This document shows, in pieces, positions 43,154-51,569 of a stretch of 64,000 nucleotides of DNA (position 1 is its first letter; the number at the start of each line of letters is the position of its first letter). The stretch spans positions 58,551-122,550 of the forward strand of contig NZ_QPJK01000017.1 of the NCBI RefSeq assembly GCF_003337555.1, written 5' to 3'. Below the pieces are notes generated by a model. The model saw nothing but the letters and a program-made list of their open reading frames with translations. It was not told where the DNA came from and searched no databases. Source of the DNA: Pseudorhodoferax soli. GTDB taxonomy: Bacteria > Pseudomonadota > Gammaproteobacteria > Burkholderiales > Burkholderiaceae_C. Both the position numbers and the translations under genes were made by a program.

Positions 43154-44746
43154 TCAGGCCGCCTGCGGCAATGCGAGCTTGGCCACCGGCCCGTCGAGCT
43201 GGAACACGCCGACGATCTGCGCCTGCTTGTGGGCCTCGGTGCGCAGCGAGGACGCGGCAGCGGCGGCCTCCTCCACCAGCGCGGCGTTCTGCTGCGTGGT
43301 GGTGTCCATCTCGGTGATGGCGGTGTTGATCTGCTCCAAGCCGCTGATCTGCTCGGCACTGGCCGCGCTGATCTCGGCCATGATGCCGGTGATGCGCTGC
43401 ACGCTCTGGACGACCTCGTCCATGGTGCTGCCAGCGCGGGCCACCAGGGTGCTGCCGGCTTCCACCTGCTGCACCGAATCGTTGATCAGCGCCTTGATCT
43501 CCTTGGCCGCCCCGGCCGAGCGCTGCGCCAGGTTGCGCACCTCGGAGGCCACCACCGCGAAGCCGCGGCCCTGCTCGCCGGCGCGGGCCGCCTCCACCGC
43601 CGCGTTCAGCGCCAGGATGTTGGTCTGGAAGGCGATGCCGTCGATCACCGAGATGATCTCCACCACCTTCTTGGACGAGGCGTTGATCGACTGCATGGTC
43701 TGCACCACCTCGCTCACGGCATGGCCGCCGCGCTGGGCGACCTGGGCGGCGGTCTGCACCAGCTGGTTGGCCTGGCGCGCGCTGTCGCTGTTCTGGCGCA
43801 CCGTGCTGGTCAGCTGCTCCATCGCCGCGGCGGTCTGCTGCAGTGCGCTGGCCTGGCGCTCGGTGCGCATCGACAGGTCGTCGTTGCCGCGCGCGATCTC
43901 GCTGGTGGCGGTGGCGATGTTGTCGGCGCCGGAACGCACCTCGCCCACGATGCGCTGCAGGCTGGTGTTCATCTCCTGCAGCGCGCGCAGCAGCTGGTCG
44001 GGCTCGTCGGGGTAGCGCACGCGGATGCGGCTGTTCAGCACGCCCGAGGCCACCACCTGCGCCACCTTGACCGCATGGCGCAGCGGCGATGTGATGCTGC
44101 GCGCCACCAGCAGCGCCATCACCACCGCCGCCGCCATGGCCAGCACCATGATGCCGAGCAGCAGCGCCGTGTCGCGCCGGATCAGCGTGCGCGCCGCGCC
44201 CTCGTCCGCCTCCACCCGCCGGCTGGCCAGCTCCACCACCTTGTCGATGGCGGCGCGGTGCGTCTCGTACGCCGCGTCCAGCCGCTGCATGGTGGCCGCC
44301 ACCTTGCCTGCGTCGCCGCCGCGCACGGCCGGCACCAACTCGTCGAAGACCATGCGGTAGAACTCCTGGGCCGGACGGTGGGCATCGTCCAGCAGCAGGC
44401 GGCCCATCTCCGGCGCCAACGCCTGCTTCTGCCAGAAGTCGTGGCGCTCGTCGAACTGCCCCTTGAGGCTGCGGATGCGCTCGGCCATGGCCTGCTGCCG
44501 CCCGGCGTCGTCCGTGCGCGAGAGCTGCAGCGCCAGCAGGTACGACTCGATGATGTACTCGGGCGGCGGCAGGATGTCGGCGATCAAATCCTTGCCCTGC
44601 ACGATGCGCTCGTAGATCGGCCCGTTGACCTTGAGCGTGTCCAGTGTCTTGAAGGCCCAGGCCCCCGACAGCACGAAGCCGATGGCGAAGATGGCGATCA
44701 ACACCGCCAGCCGGGCGGAGAGCTTCAACTTCCTCAACACATGCAT
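43154..44746 (-). CDS. Methyl-accepting chemotaxis protein
   Basis: A 530-residue chemoreceptor. TM1 is at about residues 14-33 (LAVLIAIFAIGFVLSGAWAF). A four-helix-bundle periplasmic domain of about 160 residues follows, then TM2 (LLGIMVLAMAAAVVMALLV), HAMP, and the cytoplasmic coiled coil with the hairpin tip GIAFQTNILALNAAVEAARA and GEQGRGFAVVASEVRNLAQR. No C-terminal NWETF-type CheR tether is present; it ends KLALPQAA. The ATG at 44746 has AGGGG upstream, so the frame continuing to 44902 is probably untranslated. It heads the operon with the two kinases. No che genes are in the window. Confidence 0.95.
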   Translation of the reverse strand: MHVLRKLKLSARLAVLIAIFAIGFVLSGAWAFKTLDTLKVNGPIYERIVQGKDLIADILPPPEYIIESYLLALQLSRTDDAGRQQAMAERIRSLKGQFDERHDFWQKQALAPEMGRLLLDDAHRPAQEFYRMVFDELVPAVRGGDAGKVAATMQRLDAAYETHRAAIDKVVELASRRVEADEGAARTLIRRDTALLLGIMVLAMAAAVVMALLVARSITSPLRHAVKVAQVVASGVLNSRIRVRYPDEPDQLLRALQEMNTSLQRIVGEVRSGADNIATATSEIARGNDDLSMRTERQASALQQTAAAMEQLTSTVRQNSDSARQANQLVQTAAQVAQRGGHAVSEVVQTMQSINASSKKVVEIISVIDGIAFQTNILALNAAVEAARAGEQGRGFAVVASEVRNLAQRSAGAAKEIKALINDSVQQVEAGSTLVARAGSTMDEVVQSVQRITGIMAEISAASAEQISGLEQINTAITEMDTTTQQNAALVEEAAAAASSLRTEAHKQAQIVGVFQLDGPVAKLALPQAA

Positions 44747-44890
44747 GCGCTGCCCCCTGAACCACGGGTATTTGTAAAGCCCATGATTCATCAACCGCAG
44801 CCAAATGTCCACGATTCGTACCAGGAAAGTTGCAGCGCACACGACAAACGGATGCGCGGACGTTTGTTCCTGACCAGAGGCGCACAAAAG

Positions 44891-44921
44891 TTGCGCATAC
44901 AAAGCAACGAACCAGTATAAG
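44891..44921 (+). promoter_or_regulatory. Candidate promoter of the secretion/adhesin operon
   Basis: The 289-base gap between the divergent chemoreceptor and adaptor genes is AT-richer than its flanks. On the plus strand TTGCGC (44891-44896) and TATAAG (44916-44921) lie 19 bases apart, a long spacer, about 115 bases before the adaptor ATG. Confidence 0.35.
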
Positions 44922-44940
44922 AAAGCTCGACTGTTGCAGA

Positions 44941-45039
44941 ATGCGGGACTTGTCCGACATGAACAGCATCTTTCCCGTCATCTCGATGACGCCGAAACCG
45001 CGCCTGACCGGCCTCGGACAGGCCCGGCGCCAGCCATGA
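44941..45039 (+). CDS. Possible 32-residue leader peptide
   Basis: An open frame beginning ATG-CGG-GAC reads MRDLSDMNSIFPVISMTPKP and ends RRQP. Its TGA overlaps the next ATG as ATGA (45036-45039). The downstream gene lacks a Shine-Dalgarno site, so coupled translation through this frame would explain how it starts. The peptide has no recognised family and its own ribosome site is weak. A second ATG at 44959 gives 26 residues. It may be only a chance frame or an N-terminal variant in another frame. Confidence 0.3.
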   Translation: MRDLSDMNSIFPVISMTPKPRLTGLGQARRQP

Positions 45040-46397
45040 ACCCGCGGCTGCCCGACCCCCAGATCCTGGCGCTTGCCCTGCAGGCGACGGTACTGGCACA
45101 CGGGCAGTTGCGCGAGGCCGCCACCGCCTTCGCCAGCGAACTGGCCAACGGCAGGGGTTGCGCGCGGGTGGGCGTCGGGTTCGTGCGGGGCCAGCAGGTC
45201 GAGCTGGTGGCGATCTCGCACGGCACGGGCGAAAACCTGCACCGCCAGGCCTTCAACCCCCTCACCGCCGCCATGGACGAGGCCGTGCAGCAAGGCGCCA
45301 GCGTGCACTGGCCCGCCGAAGGGGCACCCGCCATCCGCCATGCCCACCGGCTGCTGCTGGGCGAACGCGGCGGCGCCGTGGTCACGGTGCCCATCGTCCA
45401 CCTGGGCCGCGCCGTGGGCGCCGTCACGTGCGAGTGGACCAGCGCGCCGACCGAGCTGCCCGCCGCGGTGGCCGAACTGGAGAACAACGTCAGCCTGGCC
45501 GGCCCGGTGCTCTACCTGATGGCCCAGCGCGAGCAGCCGTGGTACCGCCGGATGCACCAGCGCATGGACCCTGCGGACACCGGCAGCCGGCGCCGCACCG
45601 CCCTGCTCGCGGCCGGCGCCGCCGTGCTGCTGGCCGCCCTGCTCGCCTGGCCGGTGTCCTACCGCGTCGGCGGCCATGCGCGCGTCGAGGGCCAGCAGAC
45701 GCGCGCCATCGTCGTGCCGGCCGACGGCTACCTGCAGGCCGTGCATGTGCGCCCCGGTGACCGCGTGGCGCAAGGCCAGCTGCTGCTGGAGATGTCCGAC
45801 CAGGACCTGCAGCTGCAAAAGCGCAAGTGGGGCAGCGAGCTCGGCCAGTACGAGAACGCCTACGCCAGTGCACTGGCGCGCGCCGACCGCGCGGCCATGG
45901 TCATTGCGCTGGCACGCGTGGAGGAAGCCCGCGCCCACCTGGGCCTGGTCGAATCCGAGCTGGTGCGTGCGCGCATCACCGCGCCCTTCGCCGGCATCGT
46001 CGTCGATGGCGACCTCACGCAGTCGCTCGGCGCCCCGCTGGAGCGCGGCAAGCCGCTGCTGCAACTGGCGCCCCTGGACCGCTACCGCGTCATGCTGCAG
46101 GTGGACGAGCGCGACATCGGCCATGTCCGCGTCGGCCAGACCGGCGAGCTGGCGCTGTCCGCCCTGCCCTGGGATGCGCTGCCCATCCGCGCCGTGCGCA
46201 TCACGCCCATGGCGCGGCCGGTCGAAGGGCGCAACGTGTTCGAGGTGGAGACCGACGTGACGGCCGACGCGGAGCGCATCCGCCCGGGCCTGGAAGGCGT
46301 CGGCAAGCTGGACACCGGCCGCGCCGCGCTGGGCTGGGTCTGGTTCCACGGCGTGGCCGACTGGCTGCGCCTGGCCCTGTGGTCCTGGGTGGCGTAG
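45036..46397 (+). CDS. GAF-domain membrane fusion (HlyD/RND adaptor-like) protein
   Basis: The 453-residue product joins a cytoplasmic GAF-like sensor region (about 10-160: ATAFASELANGRGCARVGVG, VTVPIVHLGRAVGAVT) to one membrane helix (about 188-207). A periplasmic biotinyl-lipoyl/HlyD-like part follows (VEGQQTRAIVVPADGYLQAV, VRPGDRVAQGQLLLEM, short hairpin, ARITAPFAGIVVDGDL). Adaptors of type I and RND systems have the same periplasmic layout but not the GAF domain. It starts the operon, is followed after 2 bases by the M50 gene, and probably bridges the inner-membrane machine to an outer-membrane channel. The role is inferred. Confidence 0.85.
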   Translation: MNPRLPDPQILALALQATVLAHGQLREAATAFASELANGRGCARVGVGFVRGQQVELVAISHGTGENLHRQAFNPLTAAMDEAVQQGASVHWPAEGAPAIRHAHRLLLGERGGAVVTVPIVHLGRAVGAVTCEWTSAPTELPAAVAELENNVSLAGPVLYLMAQREQPWYRRMHQRMDPADTGSRRRTALLAAGAAVLLAALLAWPVSYRVGGHARVEGQQTRAIVVPADGYLQAVHVRPGDRVAQGQLLLEMSDQDLQLQKRKWGSELGQYENAYASALARADRAAMVIALARVEEARAHLGLVESELVRARITAPFAGIVVDGDLTQSLGAPLERGKPLLQLAPLDRYRVMLQVDERDIGHVRVGQTGELALSALPWDALPIRAVRITPMARPVEGRNVFEVETDVTADAERIRPGLEGVGKLDTGRAALGWVWFHGVADWLRLALWSWVA

Positions 46398-46399
46398 CC

Positions 46400-48601
46400 A
46401 TGCGCTGGCTCCGCTCCGCCAAGGCAGGTGCGCAGCAAGCGGACGCGCAGGCGGCGCAGGAATCGCTGTTCAACCCGCGCTGGCACCGCGTGGCCGGCCT
46501 GCGCCCGCAGCTGCGCCCCCACGCCGAACTGCGGCTGCAGGTGCAGCGCGGCAAGCCCTTCCACGTGCTGCGCGACCTCACCAACGACAACGCGCTGCGG
46601 CTGAACGAGGCCGCCTACGCCTTCGTCGGCCGCTGCGACGGGCAGTGCAGCGTGCAGCAGATCTGGAGCGCCATGCTTGCGGCCCAGCCGCACCAGGCCG
46701 TCACGCAGACCGAGATCATCGAGCTGCTGGTCGGCCTGCACGGGCGCAACCTGCTGCAGTTCGACGTCACGCCCGACGTGGAGAACCTGTTCCACGCGCA
46801 GGACCGGCGCCGCCGCCGGCGCCGTGCCGGCGGTGTCAACCCGCTGGCCTTTCGCCTGCCCCTGGGCGACCCCTCGCGCCTGCTGGCGCCGCTGCGCCCG
46901 CTCGGCCCCTGGCTGTTCTCGCGCACCGGCCTCGTGCTGTGGCTGGCGGCCGTGCTGCCCGCGCTGCTGGCCGCGGCCATGCACTGGGACGAATTGGCGC
47001 AGGGCGCCGGCAAGGTGCTCGCCTCGCCCGGTTACGTGCTGCTCGCCTGGCTGTGCTACCCCTTCATCAAGGGCCTGCACGAGGCCGCCCACGCGCTGGC
47101 GCTGCAGCGCTACGGCGGCGCCGTGCACCAGGCCGGCGTGACCCTGATCGCGCTGAGCCCGGTGCCCTTCGTCGACGCCTCCGCGGCCGACGGCCTGCGC
47201 CAGCGCGGCCAGCGTGCGCTGGTCAGTGCCGCCGGCATCCTGGCCGAGCTGGCCATCGCCGCGCTGGCCATGGGCGTGTGGCTGGCCGTGCAACCCGGCC
47301 TGGTGCGCGACCTGGCCTTCATCGTCATGCTCACCGGCGCACTGTCCACCGTGCTGACCAACGGCAACCCGCTGCTGCGCTACGACGGCTATTTCGTGGT
47401 GTGCGACCTGCTGGACCTGCGCAACCTCGCCACGCGCAGCGGGCGCTGGTGGTCCGAGGCCATCGGCGAGCGGCTGTTCGGCGTGCGTGTGCGCACGCCG
47501 GTCGAACCGCTGCCCGGCGAGCGCATCTGGCTGCGGCTCTACGCGCCGCTGTCATGGACCTACCGCATCGTGCTGTCCGTCGTCGTCGCGCTGTGGCTGG
47601 GCAGCTTCGCCGCCATGCTGGGCGTGGCCGCGCTGGTGGTGCTGCTGGGCGCCAACATCGCCGTGCCCTTCAAGAACATGCTGCAGATGCTGGGCCTGTC
47701 CACCCGCGAGGACGGGGAACGCCGGCGCGCCTGGCTGCGGGCCGGCCTGGTCGGCGCGGCGCTGGCCGCCTTCGTCACGCTGGTGCCGCTGCCGCAGTCC
47801 AGCGTCGCCGAAGGCGTGGTCTGGCTGCCCGACAACGCCCAGGTGCGCGCCGGCACCGACGGTTTCATCACCGAACTGGACGCCGGCGACGGCCAGCAGG
47901 TGCATGCCGGCGCGCGCATCGCGCTGCTGGACGACCCGGTGCTGCCGGCGCGGCGCGCCACGCTCGTCGGCGACGTGGCCGAAGCCAACGTGCGCCTGTT
48001 CTACGCCATCGACCGCGCCCCGCAGGATGCGCCCGACCTGCGCCAGCGCCTGGCCTACCACGAGGCCGAGCTGGCGCGCCTGGACGAGCGGCTGGCCGTG
48101 CGCGAGGTCGCGGCGCTGGCAGACGGCCTGCTGGTGCTGCCCCGGCACGACGAGCTGGTCGGCCAGTTCCGCCGCCGTGGCGAAGCCATCGGCTACGTGC
48201 TGACCGCCGCGCCCACCACCGTGCGCGTGGCCCTGCCCCAGCAGCAGGCCGATCTGGTGCGCGGCAGCACCCGGGGCATCGCGGTGCGGCTGCTCGAAAG
48301 CCCGGCGCAGCCCCATGCCGGCCGCATCGCACTGCGCGTGCCCGGCACGCTGAACCAGTTGCCCAGCGCCGCGCTGGGCGAAGCCTCCGGCGGCCGCATC
48401 GCCACCGACCCGGCCGACCCGGACGGCCTGCGCACACGCCAGCCGGTGGTGGTCATGGACATCGAGCTGCAAGGGCGTGCGAGCCCGCGCTTCGGCACGC
48501 GCGCGCTGGTGCGCTTCGACCACGGCACGGCGCCCCTGGCGCAGCAGGCCCTGCGCGGCCTGCAGCAGCTGCTGCTCGGCCACTTCAACCCCCGGTCATG
48601 A
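46400..48601 (+). CDS. PqqD-like / M50 zinc metalloprotease / biotinyl-lipoyl-like membrane protein
   Basis: A 733-residue fusion related to the peptide zinc metalloprotease (YydH-like) group. Residues about 45-125 resemble PqqD, a peptide-binding chaperone fold (LTNDNALRLNEAAYAFVGRC, LLVGLHGRNLLQFD). The M50 site-2 protease core follows, with H227-E-A-A-H231 (KGLHEAAHALALQ) and the third ligand in NPLLRYDGYF (D329), among six or more membrane helices. After residue about 480 there is a lipoyl-like, HlyD-type periplasmic part (AQVRAGTDGFITELDAGDGQ). Both catalytic motifs look intact. Its stop overlaps the SecA-like gene as ATGA. It could bind, and cut within the membrane, a substrate leader. 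Confidence 0.85.
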   Translation: MRWLRSAKAGAQQADAQAAQESLFNPRWHRVAGLRPQLRPHAELRLQVQRGKPFHVLRDLTNDNALRLNEAAYAFVGRCDGQCSVQQIWSAMLAAQPHQAVTQTEIIELLVGLHGRNLLQFDVTPDVENLFHAQDRRRRRRRAGGVNPLAFRLPLGDPSRLLAPLRPLGPWLFSRTGLVLWLAAVLPALLAAAMHWDELAQGAGKVLASPGYVLLAWLCYPFIKGLHEAAHALALQRYGGAVHQAGVTLIALSPVPFVDASAADGLRQRGQRALVSAAGILAELAIAALAMGVWLAVQPGLVRDLAFIVMLTGALSTVLTNGNPLLRYDGYFVVCDLLDLRNLATRSGRWWSEAIGERLFGVRVRTPVEPLPGERIWLRLYAPLSWTYRIVLSVVVALWLGSFAAMLGVAALVVLLGANIAVPFKNMLQMLGLSTREDGERRRAWLRAGLVGAALAAFVTLVPLPQSSVAEGVVWLPDNAQVRAGTDGFITELDAGDGQQVHAGARIALLDDPVLPARRATLVGDVAEANVRLFYAIDRAPQDAPDLRQRLAYHEAELARLDERLAVREVAALADGLLVLPRHDELVGQFRRRGEAIGYVLTAAPTTVRVALPQQQADLVRGSTRGIAVRLLESPAQPHAGRIALRVPGTLNQLPSAALGEASGGRIATDPADPDGLRTRQPVVVMDIELQGRASPRFGTRALVRFDHGTAPLAQQALRGLQQLLLGHFNPRS

Positions 48602-50640
48602 ACACCGCCGCCCTGCACCTGCCCGTCCCTGGCATGCGCTGGGGCAGCTACCCCGAGCGGCCCGAGCCGCCCGGCGGTCGCAGTTGGCGGCGCGGCCTGC
48701 CGCTGCCCTTCGCGCTGCGCTGGCCCGGTGCCTGGCGCCAGCGCGCGCAGGCCGTATGGGACCAGGCCGCGCAATGGCAGGCGCTGGACGACACAGCCTT
48801 CGCCGCGCTGCGCGAGGAGGTGCAGCAGCGGCTGCTGCGCTCGGGCCTGGACGGCGCCGCCGCCGCCCAAGCCCTGGCCTACGTGGCCGAGGCCGCACGC
48901 CGCACCCAGGGCCGCCAGGCTTACGTCACGCAGCTCATGGCCGCGCTGGCGCTGCTGCGTGGCCACCTGGCCGAGATGGCCACCGGCGAAGGCAAGTCGC
49001 TCGCCGCGGCGCTGACGGCCGGTGTCGCCGCGCTCGCCGGCATTCCCGTGCACGTGCTCACCGCCAACGACTACCTGGTGCAGCGCGACGCCGAGACCTT
49101 CGCGCCGCTGTACCGGCTGCTGCACCTGCGCTGCGCCTGGGTCGGCGCCCGCCACGACGAGGCCGAGCGCCGCCAGGCCTATGCCGCCGATGTCGTCTAC
49201 GCCACCGCCCGCGAGGCCGCCTTCGACTACCTGCGCGACCGCATGCGCCACGGCACCGGCGGCGCGCCGCTGCAGCAGCGCGCGCGCGCGCTGGCCGGCC
49301 GGGACGGCGAGGGGCCGGTGCTGCGCGGCCTGTGCATGGCCGTCATCGACGAGGCGGACAGCATCCTCATCGACGAGGCGCAGATGCCGCTGGTGCTCTC
49401 GCGCGAGGTGGTCGATCCCGCCGCCCGCGCCTTCCTGTGGCAGGCCTGGGCGCTGTCCGGCCGGCTCGTGCTGGGGCAAGACTTCATGCTGCAGGGCCAG
49501 CCCGCGCGCGCCGCGCTGCTGCCCGCCGGCCTGGAGCGCCTGGCGCGCCTGGCCGCCGGCCTGGGGCCGCTGTGGGTCAACGCCCAGCAGCGCGCCGAGA
49601 CCGTCGTCACCGCACTCAGCGCGCGCCACCTGCTGCAGCGCGACCGCGACTACGTGGTCGTGCCGGGCGATCCGGCCAAGCGCAGCAAGCCGGAGATCGC
49701 CATCGTCGACATGCTCTCGGGCCGCATCGCCGAAGGCCGGCGCTGGTCGCGCGGGCTGCACGGCCTGGTCGCGCTCAAGGAAGGCATCCCCATGCCGCCC
49801 GAGTCCGAGACCATGCTGCAGATGACCTACCAGCGCTTCTTCCGCCGCTACCACCGCCTGTGCGGCATGAGCGGCACGCTGGCCGAAGGCCGCACCGAAC
49901 TGCGCCAGCTGTACGGCTGCACCATGCTGCGCGTGCCGCTGCGCCTGCCCGACCGCAGCAGCGCCTGGCCACTGCGCTGCTACGCCGACGAGGCAGCGCG
50001 CCAGCGCGCCGCCGTCGCGCGCATCCAGGCCCTGGCGGCCAGCGGGCGGCCGGTGCTGGTCGGCTGCGATTCGGTCGCCGCCAGCGAGGCCATGGGCCAG
50101 GCCCTGGCCACCGCCGGCGTGGCGCACCAGGTGCTGCATGCGCGGCTCGATGCAGCCGAGGCCGCCATCGTCGCGCGGGCCGGCGCGCACGGCCAGGTCA
50201 CCGTGGCCACCAACATGGCCGGCCGCGGCACCGACATCCACCTGGACGCCCTGGCCCTGGCCGCCGGCGGCCTGCACGTGCTGAGCTGCCAGCACAACGC
50301 CTCGCGCCGGCACGACCGCCAGCTCTCCGGCCGCGCCGCGCGCCAGGGCCAGCCCGGCAGCCACGAGACCTGGCTGGTGCCCCGCGCCCCGCTGGCCGCG
50401 GGAACGGACGAAGCCGGTGGCGCCGGCGCCCGGCTGTCCGGCCTGCACCGCCTGCTGCGCCTGCTGCCGGGCCGCGTGCGCGCCGATGGCCGCGCCGCCC
50501 TGCCGCCCGCCCTGCTGGCCTGGGCACTGCAGCGCGAGCAGGGCCGCACCGAGCGGCTGCAGGCCCGGCGGCGCCAGCAGCTGTTCCAGCACGACATCCG
50601 CTTCGATGCCAGCCTGTGCTTCACAGGCCAGCGCCGCTGA
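48598..50640 (+). CDS. SecA-like preprotein translocase ATPase, C-terminally shortened
   Basis: The 680 residues carry all DEAD motor motifs of SecA: EMATGEGKSLAAALTAGVAA (Walker A K133), VLTANDYLVQRD, VIDEADSILIDEAQMPLVLS (Walker B 251-254), GRRWSRGLHGLVALKEGI, LCGMSGTLAEGRTEL, VTVATNMAGRGTDI and RQLSGRAARQGQPGS. Compared with SecA (about 900 residues) the crosslinking domain is short. Only about 90 residues follow the second motor domain, so most of the helical scaffold and wing and the zinc-binding tail are missing. This is an accessory paralogue, not the housekeeping SecA. It is coupled by ATGA to the M50 gene and probably powers export of the giant protein (inference). Confidence 0.88.
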   Translation: MNTAALHLPVPGMRWGSYPERPEPPGGRSWRRGLPLPFALRWPGAWRQRAQAVWDQAAQWQALDDTAFAALREEVQQRLLRSGLDGAAAAQALAYVAEAARRTQGRQAYVTQLMAALALLRGHLAEMATGEGKSLAAALTAGVAALAGIPVHVLTANDYLVQRDAETFAPLYRLLHLRCAWVGARHDEAERRQAYAADVVYATAREAAFDYLRDRMRHGTGGAPLQQRARALAGRDGEGPVLRGLCMAVIDEADSILIDEAQMPLVLSREVVDPAARAFLWQAWALSGRLVLGQDFMLQGQPARAALLPAGLERLARLAAGLGPLWVNAQQRAETVVTALSARHLLQRDRDYVVVPGDPAKRSKPEIAIVDMLSGRIAEGRRWSRGLHGLVALKEGIPMPPESETMLQMTYQRFFRRYHRLCGMSGTLAEGRTELRQLYGCTMLRVPLRLPDRSSAWPLRCYADEAARQRAAVARIQALAASGRPVLVGCDSVAASEAMGQALATAGVAHQVLHARLDAAEAAIVARAGAHGQVTVATNMAGRGTDIHLDALALAAGGLHVLSCQHNASRRHDRQLSGRAARQGQPGSHETWLVPRAPLAAGTDEAGGAGARLSGLHRLLRLLPGRVRADGRAALPPALLAWALQREQGRTERLQARRRQQLFQHDIRFDASLCFTGQRR

Positions 50641-50663
50641 CCGAACCATCCTTGATCCACCCC

Positions 50664-51563
50664 ATGCCGATGCTTCACCCACCGATGCACCCACCGCCAC
50701 GCCGCAGCCCCCTGCCCTGGGTGGGCCTGTCGCTCGCCCTGCTGGCGACGGCCAGCCAGGCCCAGCCGGCCCCGCAGGCCCTGGCCTGCCTGATCCAGCC
50801 GGCCCAGGTGGCCGAGGTCGGCAGCGCCGTCATCGGCGTGGTGCAGACGCTGCAGGCCGACCGCGGCGACCGCGTGCAGAAGGGCCAGGTGCTGGCCACG
50901 CTGCGCTCCGAGGTGGAGCGCGCCAGCGCCGAGGCCGCCCAGTCGCGCGCCAGGAGCCTGGGCGAACTGCGCGGCGCCGTCGCCGCGCTCGACCTGGCCG
51001 AGCTGCGGCGCGACCGCGCCAGATCGCTCAAGGACGAGAACTTCGTCTCGGCCCAGGCGCTGGAGCAGGCCGAGGCCGAGTTCCGTGTCGCGCGCGAACG
51101 CGTGGCCCAGGTGCGCGAGGCGCTGCGCACCGCCACGCGCGAGGTCGACACCTCCGAGGCCCAGCTGGCCCAGCGCACGCTGCGCGCGCCCTTCGATGGC
51201 GTGGTAGTGGAACGCTACGCCAACCTGGGCGAGCGCTTCGAGGAAAAGGCCTTGTTCCGCATCGCCGCCGTCGCCCTGCTCCGCGTGGAGCTGGTGGCGC
51301 CGCTGCCGCTGTTCGGCCAGCTCAAGGTCGGCCAGAAGATCCAGGTGACGCCCGAGTTGCCAGGCGCCCAGGTGCGCACCGCCAGCATCGTGCAGATCGA
51401 CCAGGTGCTCGACCCGGCCAGCAACACCTTCCGGCTGCGGCTCGACCTGCCCAACGCCGACGGCAGCCTGCCGGCCGGCCTGCGGTGCCGCGCCGATCTG
51501 GGCCTGGCAGCCGCCGCCAAGGCGCCGCCGGCTCCCCAGATGAACGGCGCTGCCGCGCGCTAG
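50664..51563 (+). CDS. Periplasmic adaptor (HlyD/RND membrane fusion protein family)
   Basis: A 299-residue adaptor with an N-terminal signal peptide (LPWVGLSLALLATASQAQ). The biotinyl-lipoyl halves (VVQTLQADRGDRVQKGQVLA and LRAPFDGVVVERYANLGERF) flank an alpha-helical hairpin of about 100 residues rich in Ala, Glu and Arg. A beta-barrel follows (LRVELVAPLPLFGQLKVGQK). It lacks the membrane helix and GAF domain of the first adaptor in the operon. The operon thus has two different adaptors. It starts 23 bases after the SecA-like gene. ATG codons at 50664, 50670 and 50685 are all possible, and none has a clear ribosome site. Confidence 0.85.
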   Translation: MPMLHPPMHPPPRRSPLPWVGLSLALLATASQAQPAPQALACLIQPAQVAEVGSAVIGVVQTLQADRGDRVQKGQVLATLRSEVERASAEAAQSRARSLGELRGAVAALDLAELRRDRARSLKDENFVSAQALEQAEAEFRVARERVAQVREALRTATREVDTSEAQLAQRTLRAPFDGVVVERYANLGERFEEKALFRIAAVALLRVELVAPLPLFGQLKVGQKIQVTPELPGAQVRTASIVQIDQVLDPASNTFRLRLDLPNADGSLPAGLRCRADLGLAAAAKAPPAPQMNGAAAR

Positions 51564-51569
51564 AACGCC

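Noticed and set aside
42840..46349. A 1169-codon minus-strand frame spanning the chemoreceptor and the GAF-adaptor region
   Set aside because: It crosses two convincing genes in another frame or strand and its translation is compositionally odd.
45036..51563. Possibility that this is a plain type I or RND efflux operon
   Set aside because: No ABC ATPase, RND pump or MFS pump is encoded; the ATPase is SecA-like and the polytopic protein is an M50 protease.
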